Source of the DNA: Ancylobacter moscoviensis
Lineage (GTDB): Bacteria; Pseudomonadota; Alphaproteobacteria; Rhizobiales; Xanthobacteraceae
DNA: 64,000 bases
Direction: 5' to 3'
Assembly: GCF_007559435.1 (NCBI RefSeq)
Contig: NZ_VMBP01000005.1
Location: 124,001-188,000 of the forward strand
Shown here one piece after another: positions 27,080 through 36,048 of the stretch. Position 1 is the stretch's first letter; the number at the start of each line of letters is the position of its first letter. The position numbers and the translations under genes were made by a program. Below the pieces are notes generated by a model. It made no database searches. It was given only the letters and a program-made list of their open reading frames with translations, and was not told the origin of the DNA.

Positions 27080-29032
27080 TCAGCGACGCGCGAAGAGCCG
27101 TTCGATGTCGGCCAGCGCCAGGGTGACGAAGGTCGGCCGCCCATGATTGCACTGCGCGGCGTTGGGCGTCTCCTCCATCTCGCGCAGCAGGGCGTTCATC
27201 TCCTCGACCTTGAGGCGGCGGCCGGCGCGGACGGAGCCGTGGCAGGCCATGGTAGCGGCGATGTGGAGCAGGCGCCGCTCCAGCGGCAGCGCGTCGTCCC
27301 ATTCCGCCGCGTGCTCGGCCAGCTCGCGCACCAGCGCGGTGACGTCGGCACCGCCGAGCAGCGCCGGCACCTCGCGCACCAGAACCGCGCCGGGACCGAA
27401 GGGCTCGACGACGAGGCCCAGCGTCTCCAGCGCCGCGGAACGCTCGTAAAGCCTTGCGGCGTCGGAAGGATCGAGCTCGACGACGAGCGGCACCAGCAGC
27501 ATCTGGCGGGCGAGGCCGTCGCGCTCCATGGCCGCCTTCAGCCGCTCATAGACGATGCGCTCATGGGCGGCGTGCTGGTCGATGACGACGACGCCGTCCT
27601 TCGTCTGGGCGATGATGTAGGTTTCGTGCAGCTGCGCGCGGGCGGCGCCGAGCGGGCGCTCCATGAGGTCGGGCGCCGCCGGCGCGGCGTTCGCGCGGGC
27701 ATCGGCGGAAGGCGCGAAATCAAGGCCCAGCGCGCCTTCGCGGCCGCCGGAGGTCAGGCCGGGCGGGCCGAAATCGAAGCGCGCCGGCGCCTCGCGGAAC
27801 CCATCCGCCGGCAGGGTAGCAAAATGCGTAGCATTCGCGCCCCGGAAGGTAGCGTCAGGTAGCGTTTCGCCCCCCGGTGTCGCAGGGAGTAGCGCTTCGC
27901 CGTCCGGCGTCGCCGGCATGGCCCAGGAGCGCGTCCAGTCGTAATTGCCCGGCCGGGCCGCGCCGTGCCCCTCCGGGCCGAAATCCCGGCGGGCGAACTG
28001 GGCGAGGCGGTCCGCCGCCGTCGAGGCGGTGCGCGGCACGCCGGCGGTCAGCGCGTCGGTGAGGGTGCGTACGATGAGGGCGCGGACATTGCCGGCATCG
28101 CGGAAGCGCACCTCGGTCTTGGCGGGATGGACGTTGACGTCGACCTCGCGCGGGTCGAGGTCGAGGAAGAGCGCCGTCACCGGATGCCGGTCGGACGGCA
28201 GCAGGTCGGCATAGGCGGCGCGGATGGCGCCGATCAGCACCTTGTCGCGCACCGGCCGGCCGTTGACGAACAGGTACTGCGACAGCGAATTGGCCTTGGA
28301 ATAGGTCGGCAGGCCGGCGAGGCCGGTGAGCCGGGCGCCTTCGCGCAGGCCGTCCACGTCGAGCGCGTTGGTGCCGACCTCCTGGCCGAGCACGTCGGCG
28401 ATGCGGGCCCGCTGGCCGCTAGCATCCGGCGTGCGCGCCGGCCAGGTGACGGGCGGGCGCTCGTCGGTGACGAGGGTGAAGCCGACCTCGGGGCGGGCCA
28501 GCGCCAGGCGCTTCACCGCATCCACCGCCGCCGCCGTCTCGGCGCGCTCGGATTTCAGGAATTTCAGCCGCGCCGGGGTGGCGAAGAACAGGTCGCGCAC
28601 CTCCACCCGCGTGCCGAAGCCGAGCGCGGCGGGCTTCACCGGCGACTTCACGCCGCCCTCGACGCGGATCTCGTGCGCGGTGTCGGCGCCGCGCGGGCGG
28701 CTGGTGATGGACAGCCGCGCCACCGAGCCGATGGAGGGCAGGGCCTCGCCGCGGAAGCCGAGGGTGGCGATGGAAAGCAGGTCCTCGCTGTCGAGCTTGG
28801 AGGTGGCGTGGCGCTCGACGGCGAGGGCAAGCTCCTCCGCGCTCATGCCGCTTCCGTCGTCGGTCACGCGCATCAGCCGGCGGCCGCCGCCGTCGATGAC
28901 GATCTCGATGCGGGTGGCGCCGGCGTCGAGGGCGTTCTCGACGATCTCCTTCAACGCCGCCGCCGGGCGCTCGACCACCTCGCCCGCGGCGATGCGGTCG
29001 ACGAGGGTGGAGGGGAGCAGGCGCAGCGGCAT
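27080..29032 (-). CDS. mutL: DNA mismatch repair protein MutL (endonuclease type)
   Basis: A 650-residue protein coordinating mismatch repair after MutS. The N-terminal GHKL ATPase shows ALKEIVENALDAGA, VTDDGSGM and LGFRGEALPSIGSVARL. The C-terminal dimerisation domain carries the metal-binding nuclease motif DQHAAHERIVYE, then MACHGSVRAGRRL and QCNHGRPT, so it is probably the self-nicking type used where MutH is absent. The linker (about residues 370-450) contains a tandem repeat of ATP-x-GE-x-L decapeptides at 27854-27913. It interrupts the putrescine gene neighbourhood. Confidence 0.96.
   Translation of the reverse strand: MPLRLLPSTLVDRIAAGEVVERPAAALKEIVENALDAGATRIEIVIDGGGRRLMRVTDDGSGMSAEELALAVERHATSKLDSEDLLSIATLGFRGEALPSIGSVARLSITSRPRGADTAHEIRVEGGVKSPVKPAALGFGTRVEVRDLFFATPARLKFLKSERAETAAAVDAVKRLALARPEVGFTLVTDERPPVTWPARTPDASGQRARIADVLGQEVGTNALDVDGLREGARLTGLAGLPTYSKANSLSQYLFVNGRPVRDKVLIGAIRAAYADLLPSDRHPVTALFLDLDPREVDVNVHPAKTEVRFRDAGNVRALIVRTLTDALTAGVPRTASTAADRLAQFARRDFGPEGHGAARPGNYDWTRSWAMPATPDGEALLPATPGGETLPDATFRGANATHFATLPADGFREAPARFDFGPPGLTSGGREGALGLDFAPSADARANAAPAAPDLMERPLGAARAQLHETYIIAQTKDGVVVIDQHAAHERIVYERLKAAMERDGLARQMLLVPLVVELDPSDAARLYERSAALETLGLVVEPFGPGAVLVREVPALLGGADVTALVRELAEHAAEWDDALPLERRLLHIAATMACHGSVRAGRRLKVEEMNALLREMEETPNAAQCNHGRPTFVTLALADIERLFARR
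27854..27913 (-). repeat. In-frame 30-bp tandem repeat in the mutL linker
   Basis: Two adjacent 30-bp units (27884-27913 and 27854-27883) match at 21 positions and encode ATPDGEALLP and ATPGGETLPD. They fall in the variable linker, where length changes should be tolerated. Confidence 0.65.
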
Positions 29033-29190
29033 GGGAAGGCTCGATTCGAAACGGCGTCAGGGCCGACTATAGCAGGGTGGCGGCCGGCATGCCCTGCAGG
29101 CTCGCCATTCTCCGGATCAGCACGCCCTATCGTCCCCCCATCATCTCTGGACTCGGCCGAAGCGTGCACGATTCCATTGCTCGTCGGCAG

Positions 29191-29472
29191 CTAGCGACCG
29201 AGGGTGTCGCGAAGGGTATCAAGCGCCTGCGCAAGCTGGTTAGCGCTGGCGAAGCATTTCGCGTCTTCGTTAATATCGTACGGTTTCCAGCAATTTTCGA
29301 TGCGAAGATACCCCTTTGCTCGCATGCAAACATTAGTGAAACGAAGCTGCTCCAGGTTGTCTCTGGCTTGCTTCATCGCATCGAGTTGGCACTGGGCAAG
29401 AGTCGTGCCGCGACTCTCGATGCATCCTGACAGAAAAATGGCCATTATTATTAATAAGATCGTACGGATCAT
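29191..29472 (-). CDS. Small Cys-rich putative lipoprotein
   Basis: A 93-residue protein with a classical lipoprotein signal: MIRTILLIIMAIFLSGC, with Cys17 as the expected lipid site. Four further cysteines follow (in AQCQLD, NVCMRAKGY, ENCWKP and AKCFAS), suggesting two disulfides in the periplasm. Small C...CM-x-x-KGY...C proteins of this kind occur in rhizobia but have no known function. The gene is noticeably more AT-rich than its neighbours, which hints at relaxed selection or acquisition. No strong ribosome site is seen. Confidence 0.6.
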   Translation of the reverse strand: MIRTILLIIMAIFLSGCIESRGTTLAQCQLDAMKQARDNLEQLRFTNVCMRAKGYLRIENCWKPYDINEDAKCFASANQLAQALDTLRDTLGR

Positions 29473-29551
29473 TGCTGATGACTGCCATATGTCCGTATGG
29501 ACGGCAAAAAACTCGCCTCTATTCGATAATTTATTGCCGTTTCATCAAAGG

Positions 29552-29582
29552 CGTGGATGGCCGGGACGAGCCCGGCCATGAC
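29552..29582. repeat. Single-arm copy D of the palindromic repeat
   Basis: One half-element, CGTGGATGGCCGGGACG with its complement ending in ATGAC, without the facing partner. It lies just beyond the 3' end of the potI-like gene. Confidence 0.7.
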
Positions 29583-29608
29583 GCGAATGCACGAGGCGGG
29601 AAACGCCT

Positions 29609-30430
29609 CTATGCCTCCGCCGCCGCCAGCCGCTCCGCCTTTTGCCGTTCCATTTCCTGCCGCTTGGTCATCACCGAGGCGATGATGACGACGACCGTGA
29701 CGATGGCGATCAGGATGGTGCAGGCGGCGTTGATCTCCGGCGTCACGCCGAGGCGCACCTGCGAGTAGATGCGCATGGGCAGCGTGGTGGCGCCCGGCCC
29801 GGTGGTGAAGCTGGCGATGACGAGATCGTCCAGCGACAGGGTGAAGGCCAGCATCCAGCCGGAGATCACCGCCGGCAGGATGATCGGCAGGGTGACGACG
29901 AAGAAGGTCTTGAACGGCGTGCAGCCGAGATCGAGCGCGGCTTCCTCGAGGCTCCGGTCGAAGGTGACGAGGCGCGACTGCACCACCACGGAGACGAAGC
30001 ACATGGTGAAGGTGATGTGCGCCAGCGTGATGGTCCAGAAGCCGCGGTCGAGACCGATGGCGACGAACAGCAGCAGCAGCGACAGGCCGGTGATCACCTC
30101 CGGCATGACGAGCGGCGCGTAGACCATGCCGGAGAACAGCGTGCGGCCGATGAAGCGCCCGTAGCGGGTGAGGGTGATCGCCGCCAGCGTGCCGAGCACG
30201 GTGGCGATGGTCGCGGTGAGGAAGGCGACGCGCAGCGTCACCCACGCGGCGTCGAGCAGCTGCTGGTTCTGGAACAGCTGCCAGTACCAGTGGGTGGAGA
30301 AGCCCGCCCACACCGTCACCAGCCGCGAGGCGTTGAAGGAGTAGATCACCAGCAGGATGATCGGGATGTAGAGGAACGCGAAGCCGAGCGCGATCGAGGT
30401 GACGTTGAACCAGGAGAGACCCTTGCGCAT
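29609..30430 (-). CDS. potI: Polyamine ABC transporter permease, PotI type
   Basis: A 273-residue inner-membrane permease with about six hydrophobic helices. The cytoplasmic loop that contacts the ATPase (EAA motif) is seen as EEAALDLGCTPFKTFFVVTLP. It pairs with the PotH-type permease, whose stop codon overlaps its start in TGATG, so the two are translationally coupled. Transport of putrescine or spermidine is inferred from family similarity and the nearby putrescine-type enzymes. The ATG at 30430 gives the usual short N-terminus. Confidence 0.88.
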   Translation of the reverse strand: MRKGLSWFNVTSIALGFAFLYIPIILLVIYSFNASRLVTVWAGFSTHWYWQLFQNQQLLDAAWVTLRVAFLTATIATVLGTLAAITLTRYGRFIGRTLFSGMVYAPLVMPEVITGLSLLLLFVAIGLDRGFWTITLAHITFTMCFVSVVVQSRLVTFDRSLEEAALDLGCTPFKTFFVVTLPIILPAVISGWMLAFTLSLDDLVIASFTTGPGATTLPMRIYSQVRLGVTPEINAACTILIAIVTVVVIIASVMTKRQEMERQKAERLAAAEA

Positions 30431-31341
30431 CAGCGTCCCTCCACTTCGCGGGCCTGGAGGTTCTGGTAGAAGACGATGGGTATCACCAGCACCATGAGGA
30501 GAAGCACCGCCACCGCCGAGGACACGGTCCACGAGCGGTTCACCGAGAACTCGGTCCACAGCACCTTGCCGATCATCAGCGTGTCCGAGCCGCCGAGCAG
30601 GTCGGGGATGACGAATTCGCCCACCGCCGGGATGAAGCACAGCAGGCTGCCGGCGAAGACGCCCGGCAGCGAGAGCGGCCAGGTGATCTTCCAGAAGGCG
30701 GCGAAGGGGGGGCATCCGAGGTCGGCGGCGGCCTCCAGGAGCGTGTCGTCCATCTTCTCCAGCGCCGAATAGAGCGGCAGGATCATGAAGGGCAGGTAGG
30801 AATAGACGATGCCGATATAGACCGCCGTGTTGGTGGCGAGGATCTGCAGCGGCGCGTCCGGCGAGATGATGCCGAGCGCCATCAACAGCTGGTTGAGCAG
30901 CCCTTCCGGCGACAGGATGCCGATCCACGCATAGACGCGGATCAGGAACGAGGTCCAGAACGGCAGGATGACCAGCATCAAGAGCGTCGGGCGGATCGAC
31001 TTCGGCGCCCGCGCCATGCCGTAGGCGATGGGATAGCCGACGATGAGCAGCAGCAGGGTCGAGATGCCGGCGATCCAGAGGCTGGAGCCGTAGGCCTCGA
31101 TGAACTCGTTGTCCCAGCTCAGGACGTAGGAGTAATTCTCGAAGGAGAGCTGGGAGAACGCATCCTTGAAGGCCTCCCAGCCGGCCGACAGGTCGAAGAT
31201 CGGCTCATAGGGAGGCTGGGCGATGGCGTCCTGGGAGAGGCTGATCTTGAAGACGATCAGGAACGGCACCAGGAACAGCGCCACGAGCCACAGATAGGGG
31301 ATGGCGAGGACCAGCCAGCGCCCGCGCGACTTCACCGCCAT
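30430..31341 (-). CDS. potH: Polyamine ABC transporter permease, PotH type
   Basis: A 303-residue permease beginning with a basic stretch and a first helix (WLVLAIPYLWLVALFLVPFLIVF), followed by five more. The EAA loop reads LLEAAADLGCPPFAAFWKITWP. A large periplasmic loop with ENYSYVLSWDNEFIEAYGSSLW matches PotB/PotH proteins. The gene starts ten bases after the ATPase gene and couples to potI downstream. Confidence 0.9.
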   Translation of the reverse strand: MAVKSRGRWLVLAIPYLWLVALFLVPFLIVFKISLSQDAIAQPPYEPIFDLSAGWEAFKDAFSQLSFENYSYVLSWDNEFIEAYGSSLWIAGISTLLLLIVGYPIAYGMARAPKSIRPTLLMLVILPFWTSFLIRVYAWIGILSPEGLLNQLLMALGIISPDAPLQILATNTAVYIGIVYSYLPFMILPLYSALEKMDDTLLEAAADLGCPPFAAFWKITWPLSLPGVFAGSLLCFIPAVGEFVIPDLLGGSDTLMIGKVLWTEFSVNRSWTVSSAVAVLLLMVLVIPIVFYQNLQAREVEGR

Positions 31342-31351
31342 GGACGCCTCC

Positions 31352-32527
31352 TCAGCTCGTCAGCACCACGCCCGCATCGGGCGTGAAGGAGACGTAGACC
31401 TTGTCGTCCCAGGTGATCGGCCGCTCGACCATGCGGGTGAGGTTGGGCTTGGCCGCCTTCACGCGCGTGCCGTTGGGCAGCTCCACATGGTAGATCGAGA
31501 GGTCGCCGAGATAGCCGATGTCCCAGATCGTGCCGGAGAGGCAGTTGACGCTCGGATCGGCCGGCGGGTCGAGCTCGACCCGCAGCTTTTCCGGGCGCAG
31601 GGCGACGGCGACGGTGTCGCCGACCTTGGCGGGGCATTCCTGCGAGACGCGGATCGACATGTCGGGCGCGGCCTCGGCGCGCAGCGTGACGGCGCCGGGG
31701 GCGATCGACTCGACCCTGGCGTCGAGGATGTTCACGTCGCCCACGAAATCGGCGACGTAGCGGGAATTGGGCTGCTCGTAGATGATGGCCGGCGGGGCGA
31801 CCTGCACCAGCTTGCCGTGGTTCATCACCGCGATGCGGTCGGCCACGGTCATCGCCTCCTCCTGATCGTGGGTGACGATCAGGAAGGTCATGCCGAGCTC
31901 CATCTGGATGTCCATGAGCTCGAACTGGGTCTCCTCGCGCAGCTTCTTGTCGAGCGCGCCGAGCGGCTCGTCGAGCAGCAGCACCTTGGGGCGCTTGGCG
32001 AGCGAGCGGGCGAGGGCGACGCGCTGGCGCTGGCCGCCGGAGAGCTGGTGCGGCTTGCGCTTGGCGAACTTCTCCAGCTTGACGAGCTTGAGCATCTCCT
32101 CGACGCGGGCGGCGACGGCGCCCTTCTCCATGCGGTCCTGCCGGAGGCCGAAGGCGATGTTGTCCCATACGCTCATATGCGGGAACAGCGCGTAGGACTG
32201 GAACATCATGTTGGTCTGCCGCTTGTAGGGCGGCGTGCCGACGAGATCCTCGCCGGCGAGGGTGATCTTGCCCTCGGTCGGCTCCTCGAAGCCGGCCAGC
32301 ATGCGCATGAGCGTGGTCTTGCCGCAGCCCGACGGGCCGAGCAGGGCGAAGAATTCGCGCTCATAGATGTCGAGGGAGAGGTTGTCGACGGCCGTGAACT
32401 CGCCGAAACGCTTGGTCACGTTCTGGTAGCGGATCAGCGGGACGGCCTGCGGGTCGTTCCAGGGAGCGAATTTGCGGCGGATGCCACCGATGGTCTTCTG
32501 CGTCTTCTCGGCGACGCCGGTGCTCAT
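31352..32527 (-). CDS. potG: Polyamine ABC transporter ATPase, PotG type
   Basis: A 391-residue ATPase that powers the transporter. Walker A is LLGPSGCGKTTLMRML, the signature is LSGGQRQRVALARSL, and Walker B is VLLLDEPLGALDKKLREE, followed by the THDQEEA switch histidine. The C-terminal third is a TOBE regulatory domain. No periplasmic binding protein (PotF) gene lies beside it, although one normally accompanies this set. Confidence 0.92.
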   Translation of the reverse strand: MSTGVAEKTQKTIGGIRRKFAPWNDPQAVPLIRYQNVTKRFGEFTAVDNLSLDIYEREFFALLGPSGCGKTTLMRMLAGFEEPTEGKITLAGEDLVGTPPYKRQTNMMFQSYALFPHMSVWDNIAFGLRQDRMEKGAVAARVEEMLKLVKLEKFAKRKPHQLSGGQRQRVALARSLAKRPKVLLLDEPLGALDKKLREETQFELMDIQMELGMTFLIVTHDQEEAMTVADRIAVMNHGKLVQVAPPAIIYEQPNSRYVADFVGDVNILDARVESIAPGAVTLRAEAAPDMSIRVSQECPAKVGDTVAVALRPEKLRVELDPPADPSVNCLSGTIWDIGYLGDLSIYHVELPNGTRVKAAKPNLTRMVERPITWDDKVYVSFTPDAGVVLTS

Positions 32528-32718
32528 GCTGACTGGTCCCGTTGTACCGCTCGATGCGTCGGCTCCCGAACGCTAACCGGCTTCGCGCGGCGGCTCAACG
32601 GGGACCGTGCAAACTATTTTATCATGCACGGAAACGGGCACGGGCGCCCCGCCTTGACGGCCGCAAGGGGGCCGTGATTGCCTCAAGGCGGCGCAAATCG
32701 CGCATCAGGAAGGCAATC

Positions 32719-34119
32719 ATGGCCAAGAAGAAGCGTTCTGAGAAGGACGTGGTTGAAGCGCCCCGCGGCGTCACCTCGCTCGCCGAGGCGAAGGCGTGGA
32801 TGGCGGCACGGGGCATCACCGAGATCGAATGCGCGGTGCCCGATCTCGCGGGGGTCGGGCGCGGCAAGATCATGCCGGTGTCCAAATTCCTTTCCGGTCC
32901 CACGATGAACCTGCCGCTCAGCGTGTTCTTCCAGACCATCTCGGGCGACTACCCGCCCTATGACGACCTCGTCGACTCCGTGGTCGCCGACAGCGATCTC
33001 GTGATGGAGCCCGACTTCTCCACCCTCGCCGTCGTGCCCTGGGCGCAGGACCCGACCGCGCAGCTCATCCACGACGCCTATCACCGCGACGGGCGCCCGG
33101 TGGATCTCGCCCCGCGGCAGGTGCTGCGGAACGTCGTCGACCTCTACGCGAAGAAGGGGTGGAAGGCGGTCGTGGCGCCGGAGATCGAGTTCTATCTCGT
33201 CGAGCCCAACACCGATGCCGACTACCCGCTCAAGCCGCCGATCGGTCGCTCCGGGCGGCCGGAGATCGGCCGGCAGTCCTATTCGATCCAGGCGGTGAAC
33301 GAGTTCGATGCGCTGTTCGAGGACATGTACGACTACTCCGAGGCGCAGGGTCTGGAGATCGACACGCTGATCCACGAGGACGGCGCGGCGCAGATGGAGA
33401 TCAACCTGCTGCACGGCGACCCGGTGACGCTCGCCGACCAGGTGTACCTGTTCAAGCGCACGATCCGCGAGGCGGCGCTGCAGCACAAGATCTACGCCAC
33501 CTTCATGGCCAAGCCGATCGCCGACGAGCCCGGCTCGGCCATGCACCTGCATCAGTCGATCGTCGACGGCGAGACGGGCAAGAACATCTTCTCCGACGCG
33601 GATGGCGACCCGACGCCGGAGTTCTTCTCCTTCATCGCCGGCCAGCAGCGCTACCTGCCGGCGGTGATGTCGATCCTCGCGCCCTATGTGAACTCCTACC
33701 GCCGGCTGACGCGCGACTCCATGGCGCCGATCAACGTGCAGTGGGGCTACGACAACCGCACGGCCGGGCTGCGCGTGCCGCCCTCCTCGCCGGCGGCGCG
33801 GCGCGTCGAGAACCGGGTGCCGTCCTCGGACGCCAACCCCTATCTCGTCATCGCCGCCTCGCTGGCCTGCGGCTATCTCGGCCTCGTCGAGGGCCTGCGC
33901 CCGACCGAGCCGCTGGAATCCGACGCCAAGGGCCTCGATTTCGAGCTGCCGCGCGGCCTGCTCGAGGCGGTGGCGGCGATGCAGTATTCCGAGGAGATCA
34001 CCAACGTGCTGGGTCCGTCCTTCGTGAAGACCTACACGGCGGTGAAGCAGCAGGAGTTCGACACCTTCATGCGGGTGATCTCGCCCTGGGAGCGGGAATA
34101 TCTGCTGCTGAACGTGTGA
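32719..34119 (+). CDS. Glutamine synthetase family protein, PuuA-like
   Basis: A 466-residue ligase of the glutamine synthetase fold. Metal- and ATP-site motifs are visible: APEIEFYLVEP, GAAQMEINLLHGDP, SAMHLHQSIVD and NSYRRLTRDSMAP with NRTAGLRVP. It lies divergent from the polyamine transporter and near a PuuB-like oxidase, so it is probably gamma-glutamylputrescine synthetase (first step of putrescine breakdown) rather than the housekeeping GlnA. AGGAAGG sits six bases before the ATG at 32719; an in-frame extension to 32542 reads as Arg-rich noise. Substrate remains inference. Confidence 0.85.
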   Translation: MAKKKRSEKDVVEAPRGVTSLAEAKAWMAARGITEIECAVPDLAGVGRGKIMPVSKFLSGPTMNLPLSVFFQTISGDYPPYDDLVDSVVADSDLVMEPDFSTLAVVPWAQDPTAQLIHDAYHRDGRPVDLAPRQVLRNVVDLYAKKGWKAVVAPEIEFYLVEPNTDADYPLKPPIGRSGRPEIGRQSYSIQAVNEFDALFEDMYDYSEAQGLEIDTLIHEDGAAQMEINLLHGDPVTLADQVYLFKRTIREAALQHKIYATFMAKPIADEPGSAMHLHQSIVDGETGKNIFSDADGDPTPEFFSFIAGQQRYLPAVMSILAPYVNSYRRLTRDSMAPINVQWGYDNRTAGLRVPPSSPAARRVENRVPSSDANPYLVIAASLACGYLGLVEGLRPTEPLESDAKGLDFELPRGLLEAVAAMQYSEEITNVLGPSFVKTYTAVKQQEFDTFMRVISPWEREYLLLNV

Positions 34120-34148
34120 GGGCGTTGGGCGCGTCCCGCGTGAACATC

Positions 34149-34230
34149 GTCATGGCCGGGCTTGTCCCGGCCATCCACGTCTTGGCCGCATGACGAAGGC
34201 GTGAATCCCCGGGCCGAGCCCGGGGATGAC
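34149..34230. repeat. Paired palindromic repeat, copy E
   Basis: GTCATGGCCGGGCTTG palindrome plus CCACG, about 20 bases, then a GAATCCCCGGGCC palindrome ending in ATGAC. It lies between the convergent PuuA-like and LLM genes. Confidence 0.8.
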
Positions 34231-34254
34231 GTTGTTGGTGTGAAAAGGCGGGCC

Positions 34255-35316
34255 TTATGCCTCGACCTTTTCCTCCGCGAGGATTTCCCGCACGCGCGGG
34301 ATCACCCGCGTGCCGTAGAGCTCGATGCAGCGCATCATCTTCTCGTGCGGCAGCGGGCCGGCGCTGTACTTCATGTCGAAGCGCGCGGCGCCGAGGGTTT
34401 TGACCGTGTTCGCGATCTTGCGGGCCACCGTCTCGGGCGAGCCGAGATAGAGCGAGCCGTGCTCGATCTCGCGCTCGAAGGCGTCGCGGCCATAGGCCGG
34501 CCAGCCGCGCTCGGCGCCGATGCGGTCGTGCATGCGCTTGTAGTCGTCGTAGAACTCCGCGCGCGCCGCCTCGTCGGTCTCCGCGACATAGCCATGCGAA
34601 TGCACGCCGACCGGCAGGCTCTCGCCGCCGAGCTGCTCGATGGCCTTGTGATAGAGGTCGACATAAGGCGCGAAGCGGCCGGGATTGCCGCCGATGATGG
34701 CAAGCATCAGCGGCAGGCCGTAGCGCGCGGCGCGCACCACCGATTCCGGGCTGCCGCCGACGCCGATCCAGGTTTTCAACGTGCCGTTGGCGATCGGCGG
34801 GAAGACGTGCTGCTTCACCAGCGGCGGGCGCTTGCTGCCCTGCCACGTCACGCCCTCGGGCGTTCCGTTATCGCGCAGCAGCGCGGCGAACAGGTCGAGC
34901 TTCTCGGTGAACAGCGTCTCGTAGTCCTTCAGGTCGAAGCCGAACAGCGGGAAGGATTCGGTGAAGGAGCCGCGCCCGAGGATCACCTCCGCGCGCCCGT
35001 TCGACAGCGCGTCGACGGTGGAGAAGTGCTGGAAGACGCGGATCGGATCGTCCGAGGAGAGCACGGTAACGGCCGAGCCGAGACGGATGCGCCTGGTGCG
35101 CGTGGCCATGCCCGCCAGCACCACTTCCGGGGCCGAGACCGCGAAATCGTCGCGGTGATGCTCGCCGACGCCGATGAAGTCGATGCCGACCTCGTCCGCC
35201 AGCACCGCCTCGTCGACGAGGTTGCGGATGACCTGCGCGTGCGGCAGCGCCTTGCCGTCCGCCCCGCTGGTGACGTCGCCGAAGGTGTCGAGCCCGAGTT
35301 CGAGATGCTGTGCCAT
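34255..35316 (-). CDS. LLM-class flavin-dependent oxidoreductase
   Basis: A 353-residue luciferase-like monooxygenase-fold enzyme using reduced FMN or F420-like flavin. It starts LELGLDTFGD and has GVGEHHRDDFAVSAPEVVLAGMA and LGSAVTVLSSDDPIRVFQHF, both conserved in the family, and ends with a conserved ELYGTRVIPRVREIL segment. The substrate cannot be predicted. The ATG at 35316 has AAAGG about nine bases upstream and is preferred over the ATG at 35322. Confidence 0.85.
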   Translation of the reverse strand: MAQHLELGLDTFGDVTSGADGKALPHAQVIRNLVDEAVLADEVGIDFIGVGEHHRDDFAVSAPEVVLAGMATRTRRIRLGSAVTVLSSDDPIRVFQHFSTVDALSNGRAEVILGRGSFTESFPLFGFDLKDYETLFTEKLDLFAALLRDNGTPEGVTWQGSKRPPLVKQHVFPPIANGTLKTWIGVGGSPESVVRAARYGLPLMLAIIGGNPGRFAPYVDLYHKAIEQLGGESLPVGVHSHGYVAETDEAARAEFYDDYKRMHDRIGAERGWPAYGRDAFEREIEHGSLYLGSPETVARKIANTVKTLGAARFDMKYSAGPLPHEKMMRCIELYGTRVIPRVREILAEEKVEA

Positions 35317-35457
35317 GACCATCCGCCTTTCCGCCGGCTCCGCGCCGGCGATCCCCATATGGACCGGCACGGCGGCGCGCGCATCACCTCGGCTGCAAGG
35401 ACGGTCTTTCGCTTCTGCAAGGTCCGGCCGGTACCTCCCGCCGGTGCCGGGACATGA

Positions 35458-35490
35458 AAAAAGCCCGCTGGACGAACCAGCGGGCTTCAA
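35458..35490. terminator. Terminator after the DUF1127 gene
   Basis: An 11-bp stem (35461-35471 with 35477-35487) with a five-base loop. On the minus strand it is followed by six T, so it mainly ends the DUF1127 transcript. Confidence 0.85.
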
Positions 35491-35553
35491 GTCGGCGACA
35501 CGAGGGGGTCGATGTCGCCGTAAGTTCGGGCGGGACGCGGCGTGCGCATCGCG

Positions 35554-35925
35554 TCATCCGCAGGAAACAAGGTCGTCGTTGCGCGGTTTCATGCCGGCGC
35601 GGGCGAGGTCCTGCTGCGAGGCCTCGCGCACCATCTCGCGCGTGGCGAGGCGGCGGGCCGCGCGGCGCTCCACCGAGCGGACAACGAGGACGGCCGTCGG
35701 ATCCTGCCAGAGCGGACCTGCCGAGGCATCGCGCAGATCGCCGCGCGTGAGGCCGATGTCGCGCAGCATGCGGTCGTCGAACCCGCCGAGCTGGGCGAGA
35801 TGACGGCGGCGGCCAACGGCCCGAATGAACTGAAGGCTACCCGTGAACACGGCGATCAGCACTCCGCTCGCCGCGGTACCGAATGAGGAGAACGCGGTTC
35901 TCCGGACTTCGCCAAGATACGACAT
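35554..35925 (-). CDS. DUF1127 family small protein
   Basis: A 123-residue protein with a C-terminal DUF1127 domain (LAQLGGFDDRMLRDIGLTRGDL), an Arg-rich motif family that in rhizobia is linked to RNA turnover, phosphate and carbon metabolism and stress. The first 45 residues include a hydrophobic stretch (TAASGVLIAVFTGSLQFI), making it longer than the 45-50 residue forms. TCCTCC on the plus strand (35930-35935) is its ribosome site. It is divergent from a LysR gene. Confidence 0.88.
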   Translation of the reverse strand: MSYLGEVRRTAFSSFGTAASGVLIAVFTGSLQFIRAVGRRRHLAQLGGFDDRMLRDIGLTRGDLRDASAGPLWQDPTAVLVVRSVERRAARRLATREMVREASQQDLARAGMKPRNDDLVSCG

Positions 35926-36048
35926 CGATTCCTCCATCTGTCGGCCGCGCGGCGATGACGCTGGGTTTTCTGATCTCGCGGCGGCCCTGGAGCCACCCGA
36001 TATCGACGTCATCCGTTCGCGGCGGGATCGTTATGCCGTACCGGGATT

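Noticed and set aside
32654..32682. TTGACG-N17-ATTGCC as promoter of the PuuA-like gene
   Set aside because: The -35 is good but the -10 match is poor, so it was not listed as a feature.
35454..35886. Plus-strand frames opposite the DUF1127 gene
   Set aside because: The minus strand has the DUF1127 signature, a ribosome site and its terminator; the plus frames are shadows.
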